Assembly (NCBI GenBank): GCA_003611805.1
Contig: RAYM01000018.1
Coordinates: forward strand, 1 to 64,000
Source of the DNA: a bacterium 1xD42-87
GTDB lineage: Bacteria; Bacillota; Clostridia; Lachnospirales; Lachnospiraceae
Direction: 5' to 3'
Length of the DNA stretch: 64,000 bases
Positions within the stretch are counted from its first letter, which is position 1. The number at the start of each line of letters is the position of its first letter. Below are positions 1 through 8,156 of this stretch, piece after piece. The notes beneath the pieces are model-generated. The model had not been told where the DNA came from. It searched no databases and was given only the letters and a program-made list of their open reading frames with translations. Made by a program: the position numbers and the translations under genes.

Positions 1-80
1 TCGTCATAAGCTGCCCCCGTCAGCCTTACATGCAAGCATGTAGTCTGCCTGTGCCATCTTCTGACTCTGCTTTTGCGCGC
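1..80 (-). repeat. Palindromic intergenic element, family 2 (cut by window edge)
   Basis: This stretch resembles 7549-7684. Both contain TCTGACTCTGC (60-70 here) followed by TTTTGCGCGCAAAA or TTATGCGCGCAAAA, and both carry a short hairpin at the same offset: TACATGC-AA-GCATGTA at 27-42 here, TGCGTGC-GG-GCACGCA in the other copy. The two stems differ by two compensated base pairs, so the pairing rather than the bases is kept. The copy begins in the T-tract of the terminator of the leftward operon and runs off the window, so its far arm cannot be seen. Its function is unknown. Confidence 0.55.
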
Positions 81-114
81 AAAAAAAGAGAACATGACTG
101 CTCATCACATTCTC
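80..114 (-). terminator. Intrinsic terminator of the valS-folC-TPR operon
   Basis: Read on the minus strand, an AGAGAA...TTCTCT stem, extended inwards by TGA/TCA, is followed by a run of seven T. It lies about 80 bases after the stop codon of the TPR gene. Confidence 0.7.
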
Positions 115-196
115 TTTCGTGTCTTTTCTTTCCTTTTCTGCGTTACAAAATCATATCACTCGTACTTCGGCATTGGGGGAGCCTGATAAACGCGCC

Positions 197-1615
197 CTAC
201 TCCTCCGCGCCTTCTATCTTCGCCAGTGTATCCTTGGACTTATCCGCCTTCTCCGTATTGGGGAACAGCTCAATTACCTGCAGGTAAATCTCCCTCGCTT
301 TCGCCTCTTCGCCAATCCGATAGTAGGAGTTCGCCAAATCAAAGAGCGCCTGCCCGTTGGTGGCGTCATACATAAACGCTTTTTCCAGATTCGGGATCGC
401 ATCCTCATAATTTCCCGCCCAGAACGCCGCGTGACCATCCTCATCGTAAGACTCCGCAATCTGCGGTCCTATCAGTGCCAAAAGGGTATTGTAAAGACTC
501 TCAAATGCCTCAGAACTTTCGTGTTCTTCCTCCTGCGCACGCGCCTCCTCGATCTCCGTCAGATAATCCGCCACCACGGTGACATCCTCAGGATTTGTGA
601 GATATGCGCCCGCCGCTTTCATCAGACTTTCCACAGACTGAAGCGTCCCGTCCTGCCCCATATACGCCGTCAGATCCTGCTGCAGTGTCTCATTCTGCGC
701 CTGAAGCTCCCCGAGCTGCTGCTGCAGTTCATCAATGGTCGCCGTTTTCGCGTCGGACTGTTCGCTGACCTTGCGCAACTCCTCGTCAAGACCTGCCCTT
801 GCAGTCTGTATCCTTGCCGGCAGGATCAGGAAGAAAGCGATCGCAATACCGATTGCCAGCCCGATTCCCAAATTCAACAGAGAAGTGACACCCCTGCCCT
901 CCTTCATATTTACCGGCTGGATGATAGTCTCATTGCCGCTCTGGTATTTGATGACCTCATCCTTTTTTTTCTTCGGCATGTTCTTCACGCCCTCCTCGGG
1001 AAGCAGCATTTCGTCCACTTCCTTCAGATAACGGAGCGTCGCCATATTGTTCGTGTCAATCTCAAGGCACTTGGTCAGTTCTCTTTTCGCCCGCTCCCAC
1101 TCCTCGTTGTTAATATACAAAAGCGCGAGAAGCTGATGTGCCCGGATAAACTTCGGGTTCAGGGACAGTACCTTCTTTAACTGGATCACCGCCAGATCAA
1201 GGCTGTCCTGATTGCAGTAAGTGAGCGCCTGATTATATTTTTTAATGGTCTGATTGATGGCGTCCAGACGGTTCTGGTTTGTCTGGATCATATTGATATA
1301 ATCGTCCGCGATATTTTTCTTCGGACGTAAGTTTTTACTGATTACCCACTCGCTTAATGCCGCCACCACCTCGCCGGTCTCAAAATATACCAGTCCGAGA
1401 AGGTTTCTTGCTTCCACATTATTCTTGTCAAATTTAAGGCTCTGCCGCAAACTTGTAATCGCACCCGTCAGATCTCTGACGCTTGCCCGCTCCAGTCCGT
1501 CGTTATAGAAACGGTTAGAGATATATATGATCCTCTTGTAAAGGGCTACATCGGCACCGCAGTGCGTGCAAAAATCATGTTCAGACAGCGTACAGCCACA
1601 CTGATAACAAATCAT
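197..1615 (-). CDS. Zinc-ribbon and TPR membrane protein
   Basis: 472 residues. The N-terminus holds a zinc-ribbon-like Cys set (C3, C6, C8, then C16-x2-C19). Tetratricopeptide-like helical pairs follow at about 30-205, with a second set near the C-terminus at about 400-465. One membrane segment lies at about 246-266, followed by a charged, probably coiled-coil stretch to about 320. This suggests a membrane-anchored scaffold with cytoplasmic N-terminal repeats and an outer C-terminal repeat domain, but the partner is unknown. The gene is last in the operon, starting 12 bases after the 48-codon gene, and ends before an intrinsic terminator. Repeat and topology calls come from reading the protein; no specific function is claimed. 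Confidence 0.8.
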   Translation of the reverse strand: MICYQCGCTLSEHDFCTHCGADVALYKRIIYISNRFYNDGLERASVRDLTGAITSLRQSLKFDKNNVEARNLLGLVYFETGEVVAALSEWVISKNLRPKKNIADDYINMIQTNQNRLDAINQTIKKYNQALTYCNQDSLDLAVIQLKKVLSLNPKFIRAHQLLALLYINNEEWERAKRELTKCLEIDTNNMATLRYLKEVDEMLLPEEGVKNMPKKKKDEVIKYQSGNETIIQPVNMKEGRGVTSLLNLGIGLAIGIAIAFFLILPARIQTARAGLDEELRKVSEQSDAKTATIDELQQQLGELQAQNETLQQDLTAYMGQDGTLQSVESLMKAAGAYLTNPEDVTVVADYLTEIEEARAQEEEHESSEAFESLYNTLLALIGPQIAESYDEDGHAAFWAGNYEDAIPNLEKAFMYDATNGQALFDLANSYYRIGEEAKAREIYLQVIELFPNTEKADKSKDTLAKIEGAEE

Positions 1616-1627
1616 CTATGCCAACCC

Positions 1628-1774
1628 CTATTCTACTGCTTTCTTTGAATCCTTAACGATCTTCACCATCAGATCCGCCATATCCGTCAGATCCTGATTG
1701 TAGATCGCTTCCTCCGCGTCCTCCACTTCCAGACTGGGATGGAACTTTTTCAGTTCCTCTTCAAAATTAATCAT
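1628..1774 (-). CDS. Small acidic protein, 48 residues, coupled to folC
   Basis: The ATG lies inside the last codons of folC (an 8-base overlap, folC stop at 1767-1769), so translation is probably coupled. The product is 48 residues, acidic in its first two thirds and lysine-rich at the end, with no membrane segment. It stops 12 bases before the TPR gene. The tight packing between two real genes and the coherent reading frame support it as coding. It has no family I recognise. It could be an accessory of the TPR protein, but that is inference from position only. Confidence 0.65.
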   Translation of the reverse strand: MINFEEELKKFHPSLEVEDAEEAIYNQDLTDMADLMVKIVKDSKKAVE

Positions 1775-3074
1775 CGCCAAATCTCCTCAAAAGGGCTTTT
1801 ACCTCACCCGCCAAATATAATGAACCGACAATATACACCCTATCCCCGTCATGTTTTTGTGTAAACAGCTCCGACAGCGCTATGTCAAGCCTCTCGTATT
1901 CTTTTATGTCAAATTCGGTATATTGTCTGAAACAATCTGTAAGCTGTGCAAGCGGCAGTGCCCGTTCTCCCTGTAAAGGCACAAGACATATCTCGTCAAA
2001 AAGACCCGCCTGCGCAAGCAGCCCTGCCACCCGGGCGTACTGCTTGTCCCGCACCGTAGAATAGAGCAGAACCCGCCTGCCGGTGCAGGAGTGCTGTTTT
2101 ACCGTCTCCAAAAAGGCTCGAATGCCATCCGCGTTATGCGCACCGTCCAGATACACCGACGGCAGAATTTCCTCCATTCTGCCCTCCCAGACCATTTCCC
2201 TGATCCCGCTCTGCAGGGCGGAAACCGTGATCCGCCTGTCATTAAGAAGCGCCAGGGCGCTTGCCGCAAGCGACGCGTTCTCCACCTGATAGAGTGCAGA
2301 AGTAGACACAGTAAAACCAATATAATCATAATAGTGTAAATGAAGAGAAAAATCAATCGTTTTGTGTCTAATCCTTATTTCTTTTATCGCAGCTTTCTCT
2401 ACGGGAAAAGTTTTCGCCCCAATTTTTTCCGCGTATTCTTCCATAACACGGATTACTTCCTCCTGCCCCTCCGGGTATACCACAGGCACGCCAGAACGCA
2501 TAATCCCCGCTTTTTCCCCCGCAATCTGCGCAAGCGTCTCCCCCAGATACTCCATATGGTCATAGCCGATGGATGTTATGACACACAGCTTTTTCTCCTC
2601 CACCACGTTTGTGGCGTCGAGCCTGCCGCCAAGCCCCGTTTCCAGAACCGCATACTCCACGCCGTATTTCTCAAAGAGCGTCATTGCCATAAAGAACAAC
2701 AGTTCAAAAAACGTAGGGTGATACGCCGAGGCAAGCCGCTTTACCTCCCCCATCACCAAACGGAACGCATACAGAAAGTCCTCCTCGGAAACCATTTCCC
2801 CGTTTATCACAAACCGCTCCCTCATGCTCACAAGATGGGGTGATGTGAACATGCCGCAGGAAATGCCCGCCTTTCGCAGAACAGAAGACAAATAAGCACA
2901 AACGGAACCTTTTCCGTTTGTGCCTGCTATGTGTAACACCTTGCTGTTCTTCGCCGGATATCCGAGACGCGCCCAGAAGCGCGCGGTATCCTCCATGCTG
3001 TTTTTTGTCGTAAATTTAGGGGTGGCGTTGATATAATCCACCGCCGCCCCGTAAGTCTCAAAAGTTTCTTCCAT
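1767..3074 (-). CDS. folC: Folylpolyglutamate / dihydrofolate synthase
   Basis: 435 residues, normal for the family. It joins glutamate to dihydropteroate or to (poly)glutamyl folates with ATP in the cytoplasm. The Mur-ligase-type P-loop GTNGKGS is at 51-57. A TSIGYDH metal/substrate motif lies near residue 185, and the C-terminal domain carries LDGAHNADG, as in FolC and Mur ligases. A GGAG ribosome site precedes the ATG. It follows the FapA-like gene by 26 bases and overlaps the next small gene. Whether it has both synthase activities cannot be told from the sequence. Confidence 0.95.
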   Translation of the reverse strand: MEETFETYGAAVDYINATPKFTTKNSMEDTARFWARLGYPAKNSKVLHIAGTNGKGSVCAYLSSVLRKAGISCGMFTSPHLVSMRERFVINGEMVSEEDFLYAFRLVMGEVKRLASAYHPTFFELLFFMAMTLFEKYGVEYAVLETGLGGRLDATNVVEEKKLCVITSIGYDHMEYLGETLAQIAGEKAGIMRSGVPVVYPEGQEEVIRVMEEYAEKIGAKTFPVEKAAIKEIRIRHKTIDFSLHLHYYDYIGFTVSTSALYQVENASLAASALALLNDRRITVSALQSGIREMVWEGRMEEILPSVYLDGAHNADGIRAFLETVKQHSCTGRRVLLYSTVRDKQYARVAGLLAQAGLFDEICLVPLQGERALPLAQLTDCFRQYTEFDIKEYERLDIALSELFTQKHDGDRVYIVGSLYLAGEVKALLRRFGDD

Positions 3075-3100
3075 CTTATCTCCGTGATCCGCCGCCGGGA

Positions 3101-4681
3101 TCAGTTGTGTATGATTACCGTTCCCTCAATGATGCCCTTTTCCGCGGCATATTTCATAAAGCTGGTGCTTCGTTCGAGAGTCATCCGCTCAGCGTTGATA
3201 CCAATCACCACATTGCGGTAAATATTGCCATCGATCTTAATGTAGGAATTTCTGCCCTGTTCCATGGCAGTCTCCAATTCTTCTCTCTCCTTACCCACCT
3301 TGTCGAGTTCCGCAAAGTATTCGTCCTTCAAGCGGTTCCACTCCAGGAGGCTCGCCTCCGTATTCGTGGGGGTGCTTGCACCCCGCATACGCTTCTCGCG
3401 CAGCGCCTCCGTCATGGTATCCACCAGCTTGGAAAGCTTTTCCTTAAGCTCCGCCTCCTTGCGCCTTGCCTCCAGAAGTTTGTCAAAGGACTCCGGCGCA
3501 TAACCGCTGTGCAGAGCAGTCTTCAGTTCCACATCATTTCCCGCCGTCATCGCCTCGATGCCCTTAAGCGCATGAACCGAACCGCCAATGATCGCACCCC
3601 TCTTGCCTATGCTGATCACCTTATCCTTCGCCGACACCCTCGCGTTCAGAATAACATTCGCCTGCACCAGTCCTCCCGCATCCACCGTAGTATTCTCGAT
3701 AAACTCCGCAAAGACATTTCCTCTCGCCGAAATCTTGCCGCCGCCCTGAATGCCCCGCGTAAGCATCACATCGCCTCCTGCAAACAGCGACGCCGCGCCC
3801 GTGGTGCCGTGAACCTCTATATTTCGTCCTGCGCGGATGACGATACCGCCCTCCACATTGCCGTTGATAATGACGTCTCCGAAAAACTCGATCTTGCCAA
3901 TGATCGCGTCCACATCCCCCATGATCTCATGCACGTTCTGGATGTCAATCTTGCCTTCCTTGACCTCGATCTTACCGTCGCTCTGCGCATAGTAAACGCC
4001 GTTTTCCCTGGTAATGCCTTTTCCTCTCATGGGCGGCAGATCCCTCACGGGATCAGCCTTCATCTGCCCGCCCACAACCGTATAGCCGTCCACACCCTGC
4101 ACCGCATAGTGATAGACCGCTACCTTATCGCCTTTATGTACATTCTGCAAGGCGCTCATACTGGAATAGTCCACCGAGCCGTCCTCGTTCACCTTAGGTC
4201 CCACGTGTTCCTCCGGCGCAAACAGATACTCAAAGTAACCGTCTGTTCCGGGCTTCGTCTCCTCGCCTCTCGCTACGAGGATTTCCCTGTCATATACCTT
4301 TTTCTTAACCATAGCCGACAGGTTGGAACTGTGATAACCCTTGACCACGCCGTTTAACTCCAGATAGTTCTCCAGATCGCGCTTCGTGTATGTCTGTCCC
4401 TCTGCAGGTGGTGTGAGGTAAAGCCACGCCGCCATCTCATCTTCGTCAATCCTCAGATAAGTACCTTCCGCCAGATTCGACTCTGTAGGAGGTGTCCTCG
4501 TCTCGACCGCTACCGCCGTCTCCGCCGCGTTCTCGGGCGCCGCCTGGGGCTCTCCCGCCGCCGGTGCCGGCTTCGCGGCTGTCGGCTGCTGCAACGCTGC
4601 CTGAGGATCCAACCCTTTCGCCCTCGCCATTGCCGCTTTCAGTTTATTGAGCTGTTCCGCTGACAGATTCACCTCAGCCAC
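3101..4681 (-). CDS. FapA-like (DUF342) polymer-forming protein
   Basis: I chose the GTG eight bases after AAGGAGG (526 residues). An in-frame GTG nine bases upstream overlaps the ribosome site. The N-terminus has an Ala/Pro-rich low-complexity linker (about 20-65). The middle holds the DUF342 region with glycine-rich short beta repeats (GNVEGG, AGRNIEVHG, AGGDVML, ARGNVFAEF), expected to form a stacked beta solenoid. A charged coiled coil lies at about 400-475. The family is named for flagellar assembly protein A, but no flagellar gene lies here, so the role may be in envelope or cytoskeletal organisation. It sits between valS and folC. Confidence 0.85.
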   Translation of the reverse strand: MAEVNLSAEQLNKLKAAMARAKGLDPQAALQQPTAAKPAPAAGEPQAAPENAAETAVAVETRTPPTESNLAEGTYLRIDEDEMAAWLYLTPPAEGQTYTKRDLENYLELNGVVKGYHSSNLSAMVKKKVYDREILVARGEETKPGTDGYFEYLFAPEEHVGPKVNEDGSVDYSSMSALQNVHKGDKVAVYHYAVQGVDGYTVVGGQMKADPVRDLPPMRGKGITRENGVYYAQSDGKIEVKEGKIDIQNVHEIMGDVDAIIGKIEFFGDVIINGNVEGGIVIRAGRNIEVHGTTGAASLFAGGDVMLTRGIQGGGKISARGNVFAEFIENTTVDAGGLVQANVILNARVSAKDKVISIGKRGAIIGGSVHALKGIEAMTAGNDVELKTALHSGYAPESFDKLLEARRKEAELKEKLSKLVDTMTEALREKRMRGASTPTNTEASLLEWNRLKDEYFAELDKVGKEREELETAMEQGRNSYIKIDGNIYRNVVIGINAERMTLERSTSFMKYAAEKGIIEGTVIIHN

Positions 4682-4809
4682 GTGACTCACCTCCTTCCTT
4701 ATATATTATAATATTATGACACACATGCCATATAGTCCTATCGTACTACCTCTTACCTATACCTTACACCATATCGCACTGTTTTTCCAGTAGTTATTAT
4801 ATAAAATTT

Positions 4810-7506
4810 TTAGATAAGCTGCGCCAGCCTCTCCTCCACCTGTACTTTCATCTGTGTGTACTTTTCGAGCTTCGCGCGCTCCTCGTCCACCTTCTGCTTC
4901 GGCGCCTTGGACATAAATTTCTCGTTGCCGAGCATCCCCTGCACTCTGGCAAGCTCGCCTTCCAGACGCTTCTGCTCCTTCTTCAGCCGCTCGATCTCCT
5001 GCGCTATATCCACCAATTCCTCAAACGGGATATAGACCGTCGCATTTGGGATTACCACGGACACGGCGCTGTCGTCAATGCCGCTCTTGTCCGCCTGCAC
5101 CGTCAGCTCGGATGCAGCCGCCAGGGAGGTGAAGAACTGTCTGCCCTCCTCAAAAATTTGGCGCACGCCCTCATTATCGCTGACCACGAAGACCGCCGCC
5201 TTTCTGCCCGGCGCCACGTTCATCTCCGTCCTCACGTTGCGGATGCCGCGCACCGCCTCCTTCATCAGTTCGATGGCGTTCTCCTCTTTTGCATACTGCC
5301 TCTCCTCCCGGAAAACGGGCCACTCAGACACCATGATGGACTCTTCTTTCGTCTGTAAGGTGCAGAAAATCTCCTCCGTGATAAAAGGCATGTAGGGATG
5401 CAGCAGCTTAAGCGCGTCGATCAGCACATTCTGTAACGTCCACAGAGCTGCCCGCTTTCCTTCGCTGTCCTTTTCGTCCGTGCTGTAAAGGCGGGGTTTC
5501 ACCATCTCAATATACCAGTCGCAGAACTCGTCCCAGATAAAGTCGTACACCTTCTGCACCGCGATACCAAGCTCAAAGCTGTCCATATTGTCCGTCACTT
5601 CTTTTACGAGCGTATTTAATTTGGAAAGAATCCACCTGTCCACCGGGTAGAGACTGTTCCGTATGTCCTCATAGGAAGTCTCCCAGCCGCGCTTCCCGGT
5701 TTTTTCCTCCTCCTGATCCATGTTCATCATAATGAAGCGGGACGCGTTCCACACCTTGTTCGCAAAGTTGCGGCTGGCCTCCACTCTTTCATAGTAGAAA
5801 CGCATATCGTTGCCGGGCGCGTTTCCCGTAATCAGCGTAAGGCGGAGCGCGTCCGCGCCGTACCGGTCGATGATCTCCAGCGGATCAATGCCGTTGCCAA
5901 GGGACTTACTCATCTTCCGCCCCTGGGAATCCCGCACAAGGCCGTGGAAGAGCACCGTCTTAAAGGGCTTCTCCCCCATCTGCTCATAGCCGGAGAAGAT
6001 CATGCGGATGACCCAGAAGAAGATAATGTCATATCCTGTCACCAGCACATCCGTAGGATAGAAGTAGTCCAGATCCTCCGTCTTTTCAGGCCACCCCAGC
6101 GTGGAAAAAGGCCAAAGGGCCGAAGAGAACCATGTGTCCAGCGTATCGGGATCCTGCGTGAAATGGGTTTCGCCGCACTTCGGGCACACCGCCGGCGCCT
6201 CTTTCGCCACTACGATCTCCCCGCACTTGTCGCAGTAGTAAGCGGGAATCCGATGCCCCCACCAGAGCTGGCGGCTGATGCACCAGTCGCGGATATTGTC
6301 CGTCCAGTTGTAGTAAATCTTATTCATGCGCTCCGGGATCAGCTTGATCTCGCCTTTCTTCACCGCCTCCACCGCAGGTTTAATCAGCTCGTCCATCTTC
6401 ACGAACCACTGTTTCTTAATCATCGGCTCAATGGTCGTCTTACAGCGGTCATGGGTGCCTACGTTGTGGGAATAGTCCTCGATCCGCACGAGAAGCCCTT
6501 CTTTTTCCAACTCCTCCACGATCTGCTTCCTCGCCTCGTAGCGGTCAAGCCCTGCATATTTGCCGCCGTTTTCATTGATGGTGGCATCGTCGTTCATGAT
6601 ATTGACTTCCGGCAGATTGTGGCGTTTTCCGACTTCAAAGTCGTTCGGGTCATGGGCTGGCGTGATCTTCACAACGCCTGTCCCGAACTCCATGTCCACA
6701 TACTCATCCTCCACCACGGGAATCGCCTTATTTACAATCGGCAGCCAGACTTGTCTCCCCTTTAAATAGGTGTATCTCTCGTCGTTCGGATTCACCGCCA
6801 CAGCCGTATCGCCGAGCATCGTCTCCGGGCGGGTGGTCGCAAACTCCAAAAACTCCGTCTTGCTGGGCTGACCATTCTGGTCAACCAGTGGGTACTTGAT
6901 GTGCCAGAAATGTCCCGCCTGCTCCTGATACTCCACCTCCGCGTCCGAGATGGACGTGTTGCACACGGGGCACCAGTTGATGATGCGGCTGCCCTTATAG
7001 ATCCAGCCTTTCTCGTGCATCTTCACAAACACTTCCGTGACCGCCTTGTTGCAGCCCTCGTCCATGGTGAACCGCTCCCTGTCCCAGTCGCAGGAAGAAC
7101 CGAGTTTCTTAAGCTGGGAGACAATCCGTCCGCCGTACTCTTTTTTCCAGTCCCATGCGCGCTCGAGGAACCCTTCCCTGCCGAGATCGTTCTTGTCGAT
7201 CCCCTCCTCCTTGAGCTTCTCGATGATTTTTACCTCGGTAGCGATGGAAGCATGATCCGTCCCCGGCTGCCAGAGCGCGTTGTAGCCCTGCATTCTCTTG
7301 TAGCGGATCAGAATGTCCTGCATGGTATTGTCAAGGGCATGTCCCATATGAAGCTGCCCCGTGATGTTTGGCGGCGGGATCACGATGGTGAAAGGAGTTT
7401 TCGTCCTGTCCACCTCGGCGTGGAAATATTTTTTGTCCAGCCATTTCTGGTATAGTCTGTCCTCAATGCCTTTCGGATCGTAGGTTTTTGCGAGTTCTCT
7501 GCTCAT
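4810..7506 (-). CDS. valS: Valyl-tRNA synthetase
   Basis: 898 residues, a class Ia synthetase charging tRNA-Val. Visible motifs are the HIGH-type [15 protein letters not shown] near residue 44, the KMSKS loop ([11 protein letters not shown], about residue 525), the editing domain with [13 protein letters not shown], and a C-terminal coiled-coil arm. A zinc-type CDKCGE...CPKCGE knuckle is present in the inserted domain. An AGGAGG site precedes the ATG. Expression is under a T-box leader (7690-7966), so it should rise when uncharged tRNA-Val accumulates. It is the first gene of an operon with the FapA-like gene and folC. Confidence 0.97.
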   Translation of the reverse strand: MSRELAKTYDPKGIEDRLYQKWLDKKYFHAEVDRTKTPFTIVIPPPNITGQLHMGHALDNTMQDILIRYKRMQGYNALWQPGTDHASIATEVKIIEKLKEEGIDKNDLGREGFLERAWDWKKEYGGRIVSQLKKLGSSCDWDRERFTMDEGCNKAVTEVFVKMHEKGWIYKGSRIINWCPVCNTSISDAEVEYQEQAGHFWHIKYPLVDQNGQPSKTEFLEFATTRPETMLGDTAVAVNPNDERYTYLKGRQVWLPIVNKAIPVVEDEYVDMEFGTGVVKITPAHDPNDFEVGKRHNLPEVNIMNDDATINENGGKYAGLDRYEARKQIVEELEKEGLLVRIEDYSHNVGTHDRCKTTIEPMIKKQWFVKMDELIKPAVEAVKKGEIKLIPERMNKIYYNWTDNIRDWCISRQLWWGHRIPAYYCDKCGEIVVAKEAPAVCPKCGETHFTQDPDTLDTWFSSALWPFSTLGWPEKTEDLDYFYPTDVLVTGYDIIFFWVIRMIFSGYEQMGEKPFKTVLFHGLVRDSQGRKMSKSLGNGIDPLEIIDRYGADALRLTLITGNAPGNDMRFYYERVEASRNFANKVWNASRFIMMNMDQEEEKTGKRGWETSYEDIRNSLYPVDRWILSKLNTLVKEVTDNMDSFELGIAVQKVYDFIWDEFCDWYIEMVKPRLYSTDEKDSEGKRAALWTLQNVLIDALKLLHPYMPFITEEIFCTLQTKEESIMVSEWPVFREERQYAKEENAIELMKEAVRGIRNVRTEMNVAPGRKAAVFVVSDNEGVRQIFEEGRQFFTSLAAASELTVQADKSGIDDSAVSVVIPNATVYIPFEELVDIAQEIERLKKEQKRLEGELARVQGMLGNEKFMSKAPKQKVDEERAKLEKYTQMKVQVEERLAQLI

Positions 7507-7548
7507 GGTCTTCTCCTCCTTTTTTCACTGCACACGGACATGCTGACA

Positions 7549-7684
7549 TCTGACTCTGCGCATAAGCAGACTCGAAATGCTCCGCATTTCTCGTTCGCGT
7601 TGCTCCTCATAAATCGCCATAGACAGTCTTGCGTGCGGGCACGCATCCTGTCTCTGCCGCTTTCTGACTCTGCTTATGCGCGCA
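7549..7684. repeat. Palindromic element, family 2 (full copy)
   Basis: A 13-bp perfect inverted pair closes the element (GCGCATAAGCAGA at 7558-7570, its complement at 7669-7681). Inside are the hairpin GAAATGC-TCC-GCATTTC (7574-7590) and the hairpin TGCGTGC-GG-GCACGCA (7630-7645). The direct repeat TCTGACTCTGC occurs at 7549-7559 and 7663-7673 and again at window position 60-70. The element starts directly after the T-box terminator and extends the valS 5' untranslated region to within about 40 bases of the start codon. It may be a small non-autonomous mobile repeat or a structured RNA. No reading frame is supported in it. Confidence 0.65.
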
Positions 7685-7689
7685 AAAGA

Positions 7690-7966
7690 ACGCCCTCTGC
7701 CAGTCTCCTGACAAAGGGCGTAGTTACGCGGTACCACCTTCATTTATCACTCCGTGAAACCGAAATGCTGCCGGTCTCCGATCCGTTAACGGGGATCATG
7801 CGTGGACGCTTACTGCCGTTTCCGCCATGTCATCCGCGAAAACATTCTGCATCCCGGTTCCCGAGCCACGTTCCACAATCCCTCTCCGAAGGAAACTCCC
7901 AGCTTCCGTTTCCTCTCTCTGGCGGCGGTCTTTGTGTACTCCTCTCTGTCATCACCTTTACAATTA
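7690..7966 (-). promoter_or_regulatory. T-box leader of valS
   Basis: On the minus strand the conserved T-box sequence AAGGTGGTACCGCG (fwd 7727-7740) is followed by a terminator hairpin (GCCCTTTGTC...GCAGAGGGC then TTCTTTT, fwd 7690-7720). The 5' end carries the usual GACAGAGAGGAGTA-like stem I start (fwd about 7938-7952). Uncharged tRNA-Val would pair with the T-box and block the terminator. I could not place the valine specifier codon with certainty. Confidence 0.93.
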
Positions 7967-7972
7967 TTTAAT

Positions 7973-8001
7973 ACTATAGTCAATGAACAAGCTTTTGTCA
8001 A
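7973..8001 (-). promoter_or_regulatory. valS promoter
   Basis: TTGACA (fwd 7996-8001), a 17-base spacer and TATAGT (fwd 7973-7978) stand just upstream of the T-box leader. Confidence 0.8.
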
Positions 8002-8156
8002 TTCCTATTTTCACACTGTAAATAGCGACAAATTTCGCAGGGCTGTTTTGGCTAAATTAACCTTATCATAAGGATAAATTGCAAAACCTTCCCCCTTCCT
8101 TTACAATAAATGAAAAAGAGAAAAGAAAGCTGTTGTATTGGAAGGAGGCAATCTCT

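Noticed and set aside
119-1180. Long rightward frame opposite the TPR gene
   Set aside because: Shadow of the real leftward gene: no ribosome site, Arg/Leu/His-rich composition.
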